Positions 24,732 through 35,643 are shown, numbered from the stretch's first letter. The stretch: 64,000 nt of DNA from Rhodococcus rhodnii NBRC 100604 (GCF_001894925.1 NZ_BCXD01000008.1:16716-80715); one strand, 5' to 3'. Translations and numbers: made by a program. The notes: generated by a model not told the origin, from the sequence alone.

Positions 24732-26684
24732 ATGACCGCTGCCGCGAAATCCGGAATCGACCTCACCCACATCGACGCGGATGCGCGTCCGCAGGACGAT
24801 CTGTTCGAGCACGTCAACGGTGCGTGGCTCGCCGATCACGCGATACCCGCCGACCGCGCCGTCGACGGCGCCTTCCGCACCCTCTACGACCAGGCGGAGA
24901 AGGACGTGCGGACGATCATCACCGACGCCGCCGCGGGCGATCCCCCGCCCGGCTCGATCACCCGCAAGATCGGTGACCTGTACTCGAGCTTCATGAACGC
25001 CGACGCCGTCGAGGCCGCCGGCCTCGAACCGATCCGCGGCGAACTCGACGCCGTCGCGAACGCCGCCGACCACGACGAACTCGCCGGAGTGCTCGGCTCG
25101 CTGGCGCGGACCGGCGTCACGGGCGCCGTCGCCTTCTACGTCGACACCGACGCGAAGGACTCGTCGCGCTATCTCGTGCACTTCACGCAGTCGGGGCTCG
25201 GCCTTCCCGACGAGGCGTACTACCGCGAGGACGACTACGCCGAGATCCGCGAGAAGTACACGCGCCACATCGCGGCGATGTTCTCGCTCGCCGAACTGTC
25301 CTTCGACGCGGACACCGTCGTCGACCTCGAACGTGAACTGGCGAAAGATCATTGGGACGTCGTCAAGCGCCGCGACGCCGATCTGTCCTACAACCTCGTC
25401 GAGTACGACGAACTGCCGGACGGCTTCTCGTGGGACCGCTGGATCGCGGGCGCAGGTGCGCGGCGGTCGCAGTTCGAGGAGATCGTCGTGCGGCAGCCGA
25501 GCTTCGTGCAGGGGTTCACCGAACTCTGGACGGAGCGCGATCTCGACGACTGGAAGGCATGGGCGAGCTGGCACATCCTGCACACCCGCGCGCCCTACCT
25601 CACCGCCGCGATCGTCGACGAGAACTTCGCGTTCTACGGGCGCACACTCAGCGGCACCGAGGAGAACCGCGACCGCTGGAAGCGCGCGGTGTCGCTCGTC
25701 GAACTGCTGCTCGGTGAGGCCGTCGGCAAGCTCTACGTCGAGAAGCACTTCTCGCCCGTCGCGAAAGAGCGGATGCAGACGCTCGTCGCGAATCTCATCG
25801 AGGCGTACCGGCGCAGCATCACCGATCTCGAGTGGATGACCCCGCAGACGCGGCAGCGGGCCCTCGAGAAGCTGGGCAAGTTCACGCCGAAAATCGGGTA
25901 CCCCGACGAGTGGCGCGACTACTCGGCCGTCGAGATCGCGGCCGACGACCTCGTCGGCAACTACCGCAGCGGCTACGCGGCCGAGTTCGACCGCGATCTC
26001 GGCAAGCTCGGCGGACCGGTCGATCGCGGCGAGTGGTTCATGACGCCGCAGACCGTCAACGCCTACTACAACCCGGGCATGAACGAGATCGTCTTTCCCG
26101 CAGCGATTCTGCAGCCGCCGTTCTTCGATCCCGACGCCGACGACGCCGCGAACTACGGCGGGATCGGCGCCGTCATCGGCCACGAGATCGGCCACGGCTT
26201 CGACGATCAGGGCGCGAAGTACGACGGCGACGGCAATCTCGAGAACTGGTGGACGGATTCGGATCGCGACGAGTTCGGCAAGCGGACGACGGCACTGATC
26301 GCGCAGTACGACGACTTCGAGCCGAAGGCGCTGCCGGGCCATCACGTCAACGGCGAGTTCACGATCGGCGAGAACATCGGCGACCTGGGCGGGCTGTCGA
26401 TCGCGGTGTCCGCCTACGAGATCGCGACCGAGGGCACCGAGCCGCCCGAGATCGACGGCCTCAGCGGCCTGCAGCGCGTGTTCTTCGGCTGGGCACAGGT
26501 GTGGCGGACGAAGGCCCGCGACGAGGAGGCGATCCGCCGGCTCGCGATCGACCCGCACTCACCGCCGGAGTTCCGCTGCAACGGCGTCGTCCGCAACCTC
26601 GACAGCTTCCACGAGGCGTTCGAGGTCCGCGAGGGCGATGCCCTGTACCTCGATCCCGCGCAGCGAGTACGGATCTGGAGCTAG
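24732..26684 (+). CDS. M13-family zinc metallopeptidase (neprilysin/Zmp1-like)
   Basis: The 650-residue protein contains the zinc site HEIGH in VIGHEIGHGFDDQGA (about 482-496), the third ligand Glu in GENIGDLGGL (about 545), and the substrate-binding motif VNAYYNPGMNEIVFPAAIL. It lacks a signal peptide or membrane anchor, like M. tuberculosis Zmp1, so it is probably cytosolic or exported by a non-classical route. The ATG at 24732 follows GGAGG. It ends at repeat copy B, convergent with ugpC. Confidence 0.92.
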   Translation: MTAAAKSGIDLTHIDADARPQDDLFEHVNGAWLADHAIPADRAVDGAFRTLYDQAEKDVRTIITDAAAGDPPPGSITRKIGDLYSSFMNADAVEAAGLEPIRGELDAVANAADHDELAGVLGSLARTGVTGAVAFYVDTDAKDSSRYLVHFTQSGLGLPDEAYYREDDYAEIREKYTRHIAAMFSLAELSFDADTVVDLERELAKDHWDVVKRRDADLSYNLVEYDELPDGFSWDRWIAGAGARRSQFEEIVVRQPSFVQGFTELWTERDLDDWKAWASWHILHTRAPYLTAAIVDENFAFYGRTLSGTEENRDRWKRAVSLVELLLGEAVGKLYVEKHFSPVAKERMQTLVANLIEAYRRSITDLEWMTPQTRQRALEKLGKFTPKIGYPDEWRDYSAVEIAADDLVGNYRSGYAAEFDRDLGKLGGPVDRGEWFMTPQTVNAYYNPGMNEIVFPAAILQPPFFDPDADDAANYGGIGAVIGHEIGHGFDDQGAKYDGDGNLENWWTDSDRDEFGKRTTALIAQYDDFEPKALPGHHVNGEFTIGENIGDLGGLSIAVSAYEIATEGTEPPEIDGLSGLQRVFFGWAQVWRTKARDEEAIRRLAIDPHSPPEFRCNGVVRNLDSFHEAFEVREGDALYLDPAQRVRIWS

Positions 26685-26719
26685 TAGGCGCTGCGCGCTC
26701 GTGAGTGACTTTCCACCCT

Positions 26720-26747
<28 letters not shown>
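26683..26747. repeat. dispersed inverted repeat, copy B
   Basis: Arms CTCGTGAGTGA (26698-26708) and TCACTCACGAG (26733-26743) are perfect. The copy lies between the convergent M13 peptidase and ugpC genes; it starts TAGTAGGCGCTGCGCGC at the peptidase stop, and the ugpC stop lies within it. Confidence 0.7.
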
Positions 26748-27801
<1,054 letters not shown>

Positions 27802-27805
<4 letters not shown>

Positions 27806-29121
27806 CTCGGCAGCCTCGGCGCGATCTGCTGATCGATGATCTGCTGCAGCCGGTCACCCGCGCCGGAGAGAGCAGTACGAACGTCGGTGTCGCGCAGTGC
27901 GATCTCCTCGAGACCGGTTCCCAGGATCTGGTCGCCGCCGGGGACGAACACCCGGACGTAGTCCTGCGAGCGCGTGTGCGCGAGCTGGTCGACGGCGGTG
28001 CGCGCGTTGGGGTTCCCGTCGAGGAATGCCTTCATCGACGGATCCTCGGTGGCCGACTTGCGGACGGGCATGTAGCCGATGTTCTGCGAGAAGTAGGCCG
28101 TGTTCTCGCCGTTGGTGACGAAGTCGACGAACGTCAGTGCGTTGCGCTTGCGTTCGTCGGAGATGTTCGACGGAATCGCGAGTCCCGCACCGCCCGTGGG
28201 GCATCCGGGAGCACCCGACGGCGACGCGGGCAGGAAGGCGGTACCGAAGTCGAAGGCCGCGTTCGCCGTGATGCCCGACAGGTCGCCCGTCGACGCGATC
28301 GTCGACCCGAGGATCCCGGCGGCGAACTCGTTCGCGATGTCGTTGGAGATCGCCGCGTGCTTCGTGGTGTGGATCATCTCGCGCAGGTAGTTGCCGGCGG
28401 CGAGCGTCGCGTCGTCGGTGAGCGTGATCCGCCACTCGTCGGAGTACGCCCCGCCGAACGTCCAGACCGGCCCCTCGAACGTCCAGCTCAGATAATCGGC
28501 GGCATTGCCCCATCCGTGCGCGAGCTTGCCGTCGCCGACGACCCGCGCGATCTCGGGTGCCCACTCGTCGAACTCCTGCCACGTCTTCGGCCCGCGGTCG
28601 GGCAGCGACGCCTGCTGCCAGACCTCGCGGTTGTAGTAGAACAGCGGCGTCGAGCGCGCGTACGGCAGCGCGTAGTGCCTGCCGTCGAACAGGTAGTCCG
28701 CGAGCAGCGAGTCGACGTAGTCCGACGAGTCGACGCCGACCTCACCGAAGAGATCGTCGAGCGGTGTGATCGCCCCGGTGAGTGCGTAGTTGAACCACCA
28801 CACGTCCGAGAGCACGACGACGTCCGGAAGATCGCCGCCCGAGAGTGCCGCGTTGAACTTCTGCGCCACCTCCTCGTAGTTCTTGCCGCCGTCGACGAGG
28901 TTCACCGTCAACCCCGGATGCGCGGCCTGGAACCGCGCGATGAGTTCCTTCTCCGCGTCGATCGACTTGCCGGGGTGGTTCGACCACCACGTGATCGTCG
29001 ACGCGTCGCCGCCCGACCCGGACGGTGCACTGCTACCGGTACCGGCGCATGCGGCGAGCGCCGCGCTCGCGGCCGTCATCCCCGCCAGACCCAGGAACCC
29101 GCGCCTGCTCAGCGTTGCCAT
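27802..29121 (-). CDS. ugpB: sugar-phosphate ABC importer solute-binding lipoprotein
   Basis: The 439-residue protein begins with a twin-arginine-type signal (SRRGFLGLAG) followed by a lipobox LAAC (about 22-25), so it is a surface-anchored lipoprotein. The mature part (WWSNHPGKSIDAEKELIARF; WWFNYALTGAITPLDDLFG; LPYARSTPLFYYN) closely resembles M. tuberculosis UgpB as I know it, whose preferred ligand is glycerophosphocholine. It lies 21 bp downstream of ugpE and overlaps ugpC by four bases. Confidence 0.93.
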
Positions 29122-29142
29122 GAGTTCTCTCGCTTCTTCTCG

Positions 29143-30051
29143 TTATCCCTTGACCGCACCGGTCGTGAGGCCCTTGATCATGTGACGTTGGAGCAGGAGG
29201 AAGACGACGAGGATCGGCACCATGGTCAGGACGGTGCCCGCCATGACCGGCCCCCAGTCGGTGAGTCCTTCGTTGTTCTGCAGCCGGGTGAGTCCCACCG
29301 GCAGCGGCGCGACGCTCGCGTCGTCCGCCATGAGGAACGGCCACAGGTACTCGTTCCACTCGTTGACGATCGTGATGATCGCGAACGCCACCATCGTCGG
29401 AATAGACAGCGGCAGAACGACCCGGAACAGCAGCCGTGCATGTCCTGCGCCGTCCATCCGGGCCGCTTCGATGATCTCGGCCGGAAGCGACAGGAAGTGA
29501 TTGCGCATGAGGAACGTCCCGAAGGCGACTCCGGCGAGCGGCACGATGATGCCGAGAAACGTCCCGCGCCAGCCCCATCCCGCGACGAGTGCGTAGTTCG
29601 AGATGACCGTGACCTGGTTCGGCACCATGAGCGCGCTGATCACCAGGAGGAACAGCAGGTTCTTCCCCGGAAAACGGAGGAAGACCAAGCCGTACGCACT
29701 GAGCACCCCAAGCGTGAACTTCACGACGGCCAGCACCGACGTGATGACCACCGAGTTCCGGAAGAACGTCCAGTACGGCACCAGTGTCGTTGCATCGGAG
29801 TAGTTCTCGGGACGCCACCGGGACGGAAACCAGATCGCCGGTTGCGTGTAGATGTCCGGGCGTTCCTTGAGCGACGTGACGACGATCCAGTACAGCGGGA
29901 GCGCCACCACGACGAGTGCCAGCAGCATCGCCGCGTAGGCCGCGATCCTCACGAGACGCTCGCGGCGGTTCACCGAACCGGGCTCCTCGGGCAGCGCCGG
30001 CCGCGACGTCGCCGGCGCCTCGTCACGTTCCAGATCGACCGTCGCCATCAC
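29143..30051 (-). CDS. ugpE: sugar-phosphate ABC importer permease
   Basis: The 302-residue protein has six helices and the binding-protein-dependent permease EAA motif in AEIIEAARMDGAGHARLLFR (about 195-214), with downstream VVLPLSIPTM. The N-terminal 25 residues are cytoplasmic and Glu/Arg-rich. It overlaps ugpA by four bases and precedes ugpB, as in M. tuberculosis Rv2834c. Confidence 0.92.
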   Translation of the reverse strand: MMATVDLERDEAPATSRPALPEEPGSVNRRERLVRIAAYAAMLLALVVVALPLYWIVVTSLKERPDIYTQPAIWFPSRWRPENYSDATTLVPYWTFFRNSVVITSVLAVVKFTLGVLSAYGLVFLRFPGKNLLFLLVISALMVPNQVTVISNYALVAGWGWRGTFLGIIVPLAGVAFGTFLMRNHFLSLPAEIIEAARMDGAGHARLLFRVVLPLSIPTMVAFAIITIVNEWNEYLWPFLMADDASVAPLPVGLTRLQNNEGLTDWGPVMAGTVLTMVPILVVFLLLQRHMIKGLTTGAVKG

Positions 30052-30956
30052 CGGTCACCTCGATCCATGATGCGCACCTGATAGACGGTGATCGCGAGCA
30101 GCACGAGGAACAGGATCGTAGCGACGGTCGCGCCGTATCCGGCACGGAAGTTGACGAAGGATTCCTGATAGACCTGGAAGATCATCGTCGTCGTCCCGGT
30201 ACCGAGCGGACCGCCCCGCGTCATGACGTTGATGATGTCGAAGACCTGCAGCGACGCGAGCATCACCGTGATCGACAGGAAGAACGTCGTCGGACGCAGT
30301 TGCGGCAGCGTCACGTTGCGCAATCGCGACCACGCACTCGCACCGTCGATCTCGGCCGCCTCGTGGAGATCGGCCCGAAGACCCTGCAGGGCAGCGAGAT
30401 AGATGACGAACGTGTATCCGATGTTCTTCCACAGGTACGCGACGGTGACCATCGCCATCGCCCAGGCGGGTTCCTGGTAGAAGTTCGGCACCGGCAGGCC
30501 GATTCGGTGCAGCAGATCCTGCACGAGACCGAAGCTCGGGTCGAAGACGAACTGGAAGGCGACGCCGACCGCCGCTCCCGAGAGCACGAACGGCGCGAAG
30601 AGGGCCGAGCGGACGAGGTTGCGGCCGCGCAGTCGGCGATCGAGCAGCCTCGCGAGGGCGAGACCGACGATCATCGAGCCGACGACGGCGACCACCGTGA
30701 AGGCGACGGTGTTGCCGACGATCTGCCACGTGTCCGAGCGGGTGAACCACTCGCGGTAGTTCGCGAGCCCGACGAACCGCGCCTGCGCTTCGGCGAGATT
30801 CCAGTCGAAGAACGACAGGCGAATGTTGTCGATCAGCGGTCGGTACGTGAAGACCGCCAGGAGGGCGAGATTCGGCGCGAGCAGCGCCGCGAAGAGAACG
30901 CGGTCACGCCACGGCCGGCCACCGACCGCGAGGACTCGTTCCGAGGCAGCTTTCAC
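30048..30956 (-). CDS. ugpA: sugar-phosphate ABC importer permease
   Basis: The 302-residue protein is the first gene of the operon. It has six helices; the EAA motif is in LHEAAEIDGASAWSRLRNVT (about 197-216) and the N-terminal helix follows RDRVLFAALLAPNL. It pairs with UgpE to form the import channel. The operon order A-E-B-C matches Rv2835c-Rv2832c. The promoter should lie in 30957-31010, next to repeat copy C. Confidence 0.92.
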   Translation of the reverse strand: MKAASERVLAVGGRPWRDRVLFAALLAPNLALLAVFTYRPLIDNIRLSFFDWNLAEAQARFVGLANYREWFTRSDTWQIVGNTVAFTVVAVVGSMIVGLALARLLDRRLRGRNLVRSALFAPFVLSGAAVGVAFQFVFDPSFGLVQDLLHRIGLPVPNFYQEPAWAMAMVTVAYLWKNIGYTFVIYLAALQGLRADLHEAAEIDGASAWSRLRNVTLPQLRPTTFFLSITVMLASLQVFDIINVMTRGGPLGTGTTTMIFQVYQESFVNFRAGYGATVATILFLVLLAITVYQVRIMDRGDR

Positions 30957-31002
30957 ACGCCGGAGTGTGTCCGGCCTTCTCCAACTCCCGATGAACGGCT
31001 CG

Positions 31003-31077
31003 TAGGGGGCAAGCCGCTCGTGAGTGAATTACCGGTGTGGGGGCCGGACAGTCACGCACGAGCGGCTCCGCCGCCTA
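31003..31077. repeat. dispersed inverted repeat, copy C
   Basis: Arms AGCCGCTCGTGAGTGA (31012-31027) and TCACGCACGAGCGGCT (31052-31067) match with one mismatch, with CCGG inner pairs. It begins TAGGGGGCAAGCCGC and ends CCGCCTA, whose reverse gives the stop codon of the L,D-transpeptidase gene. Confidence 0.7.
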
Positions 31078-32010
31078 CCTGTTCCAGTCGCCGAGGCCGT
31101 CCCAGCCGGGAAGAGTTCCACCGTCGGTGTTGCTCACGATCACGGCATCGCCCTTGCGGAACGTGTCGTAGAACCACTTCGCGTCCTCGTTGCTCACATT
31201 GAGGCAGCCGTGGCTGACGTTGGTGACGCCCTGCTGCGCGACCGACCACGGTGCGCCGTGAACGAAGATGCCGCTGTACGACATCCGCGTCGCGTACTCG
31301 ACGTACGTGCGGTAACCCTCGGGCGAGTCGACCGGGACACCGTAGGTCGACGAGTCCATGTACATGTCGCGGTGCTTCTCACCGATGATGTACGTGCCGT
31401 TGGGGGTTTCGTGGCCCGGCTTGCCCATCGACGTCGGCATCGTCTTCACGACCTCACCGCCGACGCTGACGGTGATCTGCTTCGTGTCGTCGTCGGCGTA
31501 CGCGATCACCGACTCGCCGATCCGGAACGTCGACGTCGCGTCACCCGCGCGCACCGTCACCGACGTGTGGGCCGGCCAGAACTCGAACGGCTTCCAGCGG
31601 ACCTGGCTGTCGCTGATCCAGTAGAACTCACCGTCGACGGCGGGCTCGGCCGTCACGCGGATCGCGCGCCCGGCGACGGCGCGATCGGCCACCGGCGCGT
31701 CGAACCGGACGACGACGGGCTGTGCGACACCGACGGTCTCACCCGCGGACGGGTTGATCGACGGCGTCGCGAAGTTCGCGGGCCCGATCTCGGGCTCGGG
31801 CGGGACGAACGGCGGCAACAGCTGCGGCAGCTCCGGCGGCGGCGGAAGCGCAGGCAATGCCGGCAACGGAATGTCCGGGCCACCGGGAAACAGCGGCACG
31901 GCGTTCGCGGGCGCGGCGACGACGGAGAACGACACGAGCGCGCCGACGGCGACCGCCGCGAGACGAGGAGCACGCCGAACTGCACGCCCCCCACGGGTCC
32001 GGATCTTCAT
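31075..32010 (-). CDS. L,D-transpeptidase with Ig-like domain
   Basis: The 311-residue exported protein has a signal peptide (about 1-37, ending ANA), a proline-rich linker, a bacterial Ig-like domain (about 75-160) and a YkuD catalytic domain with HGAPWS and the active-site motif SHGCLNVSN (Cys about 286). It makes 3-3 cross-links in peptidoglycan, a reaction resistant to most penicillins. The ATG at 32010 is chosen because the signal peptide begins MKIRTRGG; a GTG three codons upstream is possible. Confidence 0.9.
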   Translation of the reverse strand: MKIRTRGGRAVRRAPRLAAVAVGALVSFSVVAAPANAVPLFPGGPDIPLPALPALPPPPELPQLLPPFVPPEPEIGPANFATPSINPSAGETVGVAQPVVVRFDAPVADRAVAGRAIRVTAEPAVDGEFYWISDSQVRWKPFEFWPAHTSVTVRAGDATSTFRIGESVIAYADDDTKQITVSVGGEVVKTMPTSMGKPGHETPNGTYIIGEKHRDMYMDSSTYGVPVDSPEGYRTYVEYATRMSYSGIFVHGAPWSVAQQGVTNVSHGCLNVSNEDAKWFYDTFRKGDAVIVSNTDGGTLPGWDGLGDWNR

Positions 32011-32132
32011 GTGTTCCACGCTCCACTCGGCAGGTCGCGTGCCCCCTACTGCTCACGCGAGACGGAGATGTCCGAATCACAGTAGGCCACACCGCTAACG
32101 GCGAGCTACACGAGGGCCGCCTTCTCCGAGCG

Positions 32133-32648
32133 TCAGGGCCACACGAACGACGCATCGCCCAGCGTCAGGCACGACCCGCCCGCCACGAACGTCACCGCGA
32201 GCGCGGCACCACCGGAGCACACGACGCCGTCCTCGCCGAGGGCAGCGCTCGCACCCGGCCCCGCGACCACGATCCCGCCGACGCCTCCCGGCGCCGAGGC
32301 GAGCGCGACGGAACCCGGCCCGAGCGACACCGAGAACACCGCTCCGTCGGCGGCTTCGGCCCCGGCGACGCCGCCCGCGGCACCGAACGCACCGGCCACC
32401 GCGCCACCCCGGGCCGTCGCGACCGACACCGCACGCTCGGACACCGCGCCCGCGACGCTCGTCGCGTCGGCACCCGCTCGGCACGCTTCGGCGGGCGCGA
32501 GCTGCGTCGTGTCGGTTCCCGGACCGGCGGGGCACAGCACCGCTGCCTGGGCCGGGGCCGCGGGCAGCGCGCTGCCGGCACCTGCGACGACCGCCACCGC
32601 GGCCGCTGCCACAGCACCACCGCGCACTCCGCTGTTCCACGTGACCAT
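32133..32648 (-). CDS. secreted Ala/Gly-rich protein of unknown function
   Basis: The 171-residue product has a signal peptide (about 1-34, cleavage after AQA) and a mature part of about 137 residues rich in Ala, Gly and Val with four cysteines (VLCPAG, EACRAGAD, VVCSG and GSCLTLG), which could form two disulfides. The low-complexity repeats of AGA, GGV and ASA resemble small exported proteins common in Rhodococcus and Nocardia. Function is unknown. GGAGG about ten bases upstream supports the ATG at 32648. Confidence 0.7.
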   Translation of the reverse strand: MVTWNSGVRGGAVAAAAVAVVAGAGSALPAAPAQAAVLCPAGPGTDTTQLAPAEACRAGADATSVAGAVSERAVSVATARGGAVAGAFGAAGGVAGAEAADGAVFSVSLGPGSVALASAPGGVGGIVVAGPGASAALGEDGVVCSGGAALAVTFVAGGSCLTLGDASFVWP

Positions 32649-32703
32649 CCGAAATCCACCTCCGGCGTCCGAGAATACGGTCCCGGGAGCGCTCCGGCCG
32701 GAT

Positions 32704-33732
32704 TCACCGAGGCCGGTCGGCGTCCCGGCTCGGCTGGACGCGCTTCGGCTCACCCGGCATCTTGGGATGATTCGGCGGATACGGCAGGTCACCGAGGCCG
32801 TCGGCGGCGTCGCGCTCCACCATCTCGAACAGCGGTGCGATGTCGGCCACGTGCTCGTCCATCGCCTCCATCGGATCGCCGCGCTCGGCGAGCAGGCCGG
32901 GCACCGTCGCGATCGTGAACTCGTCGGGCTCGGCGGTGGCGATTTCGTCCCAGGTCAGCGGCGTGGAGACGGTCGCGATCGGCGTCGCCCGCACCGAGTA
33001 CGCCGCCGCGATCGTCTTGTCCCGGTTGTTCTGGTTGTAGTCGAGGAAGATGCGCTGCCCGCGCTCCTCCTTCCACCACGCCGTCGTCGCGCGGTCGTCG
33101 CTGCGCCGCACGATCTCCCGCGCGAGCGCGATCCCGGCGCGCCGCACCTCGAGGAACTCCCACTGCGGCGCGATCCGCAGGTAGACGTGCAACCCACGCC
33201 CGCCGGAGGTCTTGGGGAAGCCGACCATGCCGAGTTCGTCGAGCAGCGGCTTCACGACGCCCAGCGCGAGATCGCGGGCGTCGGCGAAGTCGGTCCCCGG
33301 CTGCGGGTCGAGGTCGAGCCGCAACTCGTCGGGCCGGTCGACGTCGGGGCATCGGCACGTCCACGGGTGGAAGGTGATCGTGCCCAGGTTCGCGGCCCAC
33401 ACGAGATCCGCGGCGCGGACGGGACGCAGCACGTCGGCGGTGCGGCCCGAAGGGAACCTCACGGTGGCGGTCTCGACGTGATCGGGATGCCGCGCGGGGA
33501 TCCGCTTCTGGTACACCTCCTCGCCCTCGACGCCGTCGGGGAAACGCTGCAGGTGGGTCGGCCGGTCCCGCACCGCCCGCAGCAGCGCACCGTTCGTCGC
33601 GACGGTGCGGTAGTACTCGACCACGGTGCGTTTCGATCCGCCGTCGCCGAGCGCCGGGAAGTACACCTTGTCGGGGCTCGACAGCCGCACCGGAGTGCCG
33701 TCGACGTCCAGTTCCTCCGCCGGGCTCGCCAT
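32704..33732 (-). CDS. LigD-like DNA primase-polymerase (Prim-PolC, Rv3730c-like)
   Basis: The 342-residue protein is a lone NHEJ-type polymerase domain. It contains the catalytic LRLDLDPQPGTDF (two metal-binding Asp), SGGRGLHVYLRI and the C-terminal TWDEI region. In M. tuberculosis the homologue next to ligC fills short gaps and inserts ribonucleotides in base-excision repair. Here it lies 16 bp downstream of ligC on the same strand, with GGGAGGT before its ATG at 33732, so the two form an operon. No Ku gene is nearby, which agrees with a repair role other than end joining. Confidence 0.9.
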   Translation of the reverse strand: MASPAEELDVDGTPVRLSSPDKVYFPALGDGGSKRTVVEYYRTVATNGALLRAVRDRPTHLQRFPDGVEGEEVYQKRIPARHPDHVETATVRFPSGRTADVLRPVRAADLVWAANLGTITFHPWTCRCPDVDRPDELRLDLDPQPGTDFADARDLALGVVKPLLDELGMVGFPKTSGGRGLHVYLRIAPQWEFLEVRRAGIALAREIVRRSDDRATTAWWKEERGQRIFLDYNQNNRDKTIAAAYSVRATPIATVSTPLTWDEIATAEPDEFTIATVPGLLAERGDPMEAMDEHVADIAPLFEMVERDAADGLGDLPYPPNHPKMPGEPKRVQPSRDADRPR

Positions 33733-33748
33733 CAGTGACCTCCCGACA

Positions 33749-34795
33749 TCAGTGACCACCGGCGAGAACGTCGGCGAGGTCGTAGCGCACGGGGACCTCC
33801 AGTTGCTCGTACGTGCACTCGCGTGGATCGCGATCGGGTCGCCAGCGCACGAACCGTGCGACGTGCCGGAACCGCCACCCCTCCATCTGGTCGTACGCGA
33901 CCTCGAGCACGCGCTCCGGGCGCAGCGGAATCCAGCTGTGATCGGCCCCCGAACGCCACCGCGTCGGCTGCCCCTCCCGTGGCGCGCCGTCGCCCTCGCG
34001 CAGCGGCGCGATCTCCTCCTCGAGTTCGAGGCGCCGCTTGTCGCTGAACGCCGACGCACCGCCCACCATCGCGAGTTCGCCCGCGTCGGTGTACAGCCCG
34101 AGCAGCAGCGACCCGACACCACGTCCGCTCTTGTGCATGCGGTAGCCCATCAGCACGACGTCCGCCGTCCGAGAGTGCTTGAGCTTGAGCATCTCCCGCT
34201 TGTTCGGAACGTACGTGCCCGCCAGCTTCTTCGCGACGACGCCGTCGAGCCCCGCCCCCTCGAACGCCGCGAACCACCGCTGCGCCGTCGCGGCGTCGCG
34301 CGTCGCCGTCGTGACGTGGCAGACCGGGCCGTCGCCGACCGTGTCCAGCAGCCGCGCTCGCCGATCCGCGAACGGTGCGGACATCAGGTCGTCGTCGCCC
34401 GCGGCGAGCAGATCGAAGCCGACGAACTGTGCGGGCGTCGCCTCCGCGAGCATCTCGACGCGGCTCGCCGCGGGATGGATCCGCTCGGACAGCCGATCCC
34501 ACGAGAGCCGGGTGCGGCCGTCCACCTCCCACGGCACGACGATCTCGCCGTCGACGACGCACCGCGCCGGCAACTCGTCGCGCACGGCCGCGACGAGTTC
34601 GGGGAAGTAGCGCGCGAGATCCTTGCCACCGCGCGAGCCGATCACGACGTCGTCTCCGTCGCGAAACACGATCGCGCGGAAGCCGTCCCACTTCGGCTCG
34701 TACGACCATTCGTCGCCCGGCTCCGGCTGCGCGGGCACGGCGGCAGCGGCCTTCGCCAGCATCGGGGCGACGGGCGGCATCACCGGAAGGTCCAC
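33749..34795 (-). CDS. ligC: ATP-dependent DNA ligase C
   Basis: The 348-residue protein has the nucleotidyltransferase motif I EPKWDGFRAIVF with the adenylated lysine (about 38), motif III VDGEIVVP, motif IV LDGVVAKKL, motif V MLKLKH, and an OB-fold C-terminus. It begins VDLPVMPPVAPMLAK, which parallels Rv3731, so the GTG at 34795 is preferred over the ATG five codons later. It lies 16 bp upstream of the Prim-PolC gene. The pair would seal and fill gaps in DNA repair. Confidence 0.92.
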   Translation of the reverse strand: MDLPVMPPVAPMLAKAAAAVPAQPEPGDEWSYEPKWDGFRAIVFRDGDDVVIGSRGGKDLARYFPELVAAVRDELPARCVVDGEIVVPWEVDGRTRLSWDRLSERIHPAASRVEMLAEATPAQFVGFDLLAAGDDDLMSAPFADRRARLLDTVGDGPVCHVTTATRDAATAQRWFAAFEGAGLDGVVAKKLAGTYVPNKREMLKLKHSRTADVVLMGYRMHKSGRGVGSLLLGLYTDAGELAMVGGASAFSDKRRLELEEEIAPLREGDGAPREGQPTRWRSGADHSWIPLRPERVLEVAYDQMEGWRFRHVARFVRWRPDRDPRECTYEQLEVPVRYDLADVLAGGH

Positions 34796-34848
34796 TCGCC
34801 CATAGTGGCACCTCCGCGCGGATGCGGCGCCGGAAAAGCCGAACGGAC

Positions 34849-35571
34849 CTACCGCGGCTCCACGAACGGCTCGAGCGCGTCGAGGACGCGCCCCAGGCCG
34901 AAATGCCATGCGCGATCGGCATCGTGGGGCGCGTTCATCTCCGCACCCGCTGCGGCGCCGACCCGCTGCGCGAGCGGGAACTCGTCGCCCACATAGTGCG
35001 CGAGCCGCTCGCTCGACTCGGCCCACACGCTCGCCATGTCGGGCGCTCCGGGATCGGGGACACGGGCGCGTGCCGCCGCACGCACGTAGTCGAGGACGAA
35101 GGTGAGCGCCGCATCGCGGTCGACGTCGCCCAGCCCGGTGCCGTCGAACGCGTGCAGATCGTGGTCGTATTTCGCGATCGTCCCCGGCCCGAGCGCCGTC
35201 CGCTGATCGGTGACGTCGAGCAGCCACGGGTGCGCGAGCAGCATCGTCATGTCGTCGCCGGCGACGGCCGCTACGCGTTCGCGCCACCGCGTCGACGGCC
35301 ACGGCGACCGCTCCTGCCCACCGTGCACGGCGTCGGCCATGAGCACGAGCAGGTCGGCATGCGAGCCGACGTGCGTGTAGACGGACATCGTCGTGACCCC
35401 GACGTCCGCCGCGAGCCTGCGCACGCTGACGGCGGCGAGCCCACCCGTGTCGGCGAGCGCGATCGCGGCGTCGACGACGTCCGTCGTCGTCACCTTCGCC
35501 CGCGGGCCGCGGGACGGCCCCGGTGCGGCCGGGTGCTCCCGCCACAGCAGATCGACCAGATCACGCGCCAT
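34849..35571 (-). CDS. TetR-family transcriptional repressor
   Basis: The 240-residue protein has an N-terminal helix-turn-helix (about 25-70; ADVGVTTMSVYTHVGSHADL) and a TetR_C-like ligand domain. The ATG at 35571 follows several GGAGG-like repeats. A 21-bp palindrome (35596-35616) lies 25 bp upstream, between this gene and the divergent VOC gene, so the protein probably represses both. It sits 53 bp upstream of ligC on the same strand, but there is no reason to link it to DNA repair. Confidence 0.88.
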   Translation of the reverse strand: MARDLVDLLWREHPAAPGPSRGPRAKVTTTDVVDAAIALADTGGLAAVSVRRLAADVGVTTMSVYTHVGSHADLLVLMADAVHGGQERSPWPSTRWRERVAAVAGDDMTMLLAHPWLLDVTDQRTALGPGTIAKYDHDLHAFDGTGLGDVDRDAALTFVLDYVRAAARARVPDPGAPDMASVWAESSERLAHYVGDEFPLAQRVGAAAGAEMNAPHDADRAWHFGLGRVLDALEPFVEPR

Positions 35572-35595
35572 CGACGACCCCTCCTCCTCCACTGA

Positions 35596-35616
35596 ACTAT
35601 GTACACTGTACATAGT
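35596..35616. promoter_or_regulatory. TetR operator, 21-bp palindrome
   Basis: ACTATGTACA and TGTACATAGT are perfect 10-bp arms around a central C. It sits in the 72-bp gap between the divergent TetR and VOC genes, overlapping a would-be -10 region, as expected for an autoregulating TetR protein. Confidence 0.75.
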
Positions 35617-35643
35617 CAGCCTCGCACGATCCCAGGAGCCCCG

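Noticed and set aside
23238..26558. Minus strand frame of 1100 codons opposite the M13 peptidase
   Set aside because: Shadow translation, Arg/Asp/Val-rich; the + strand peptidase has an intact zinc site and all family motifs.
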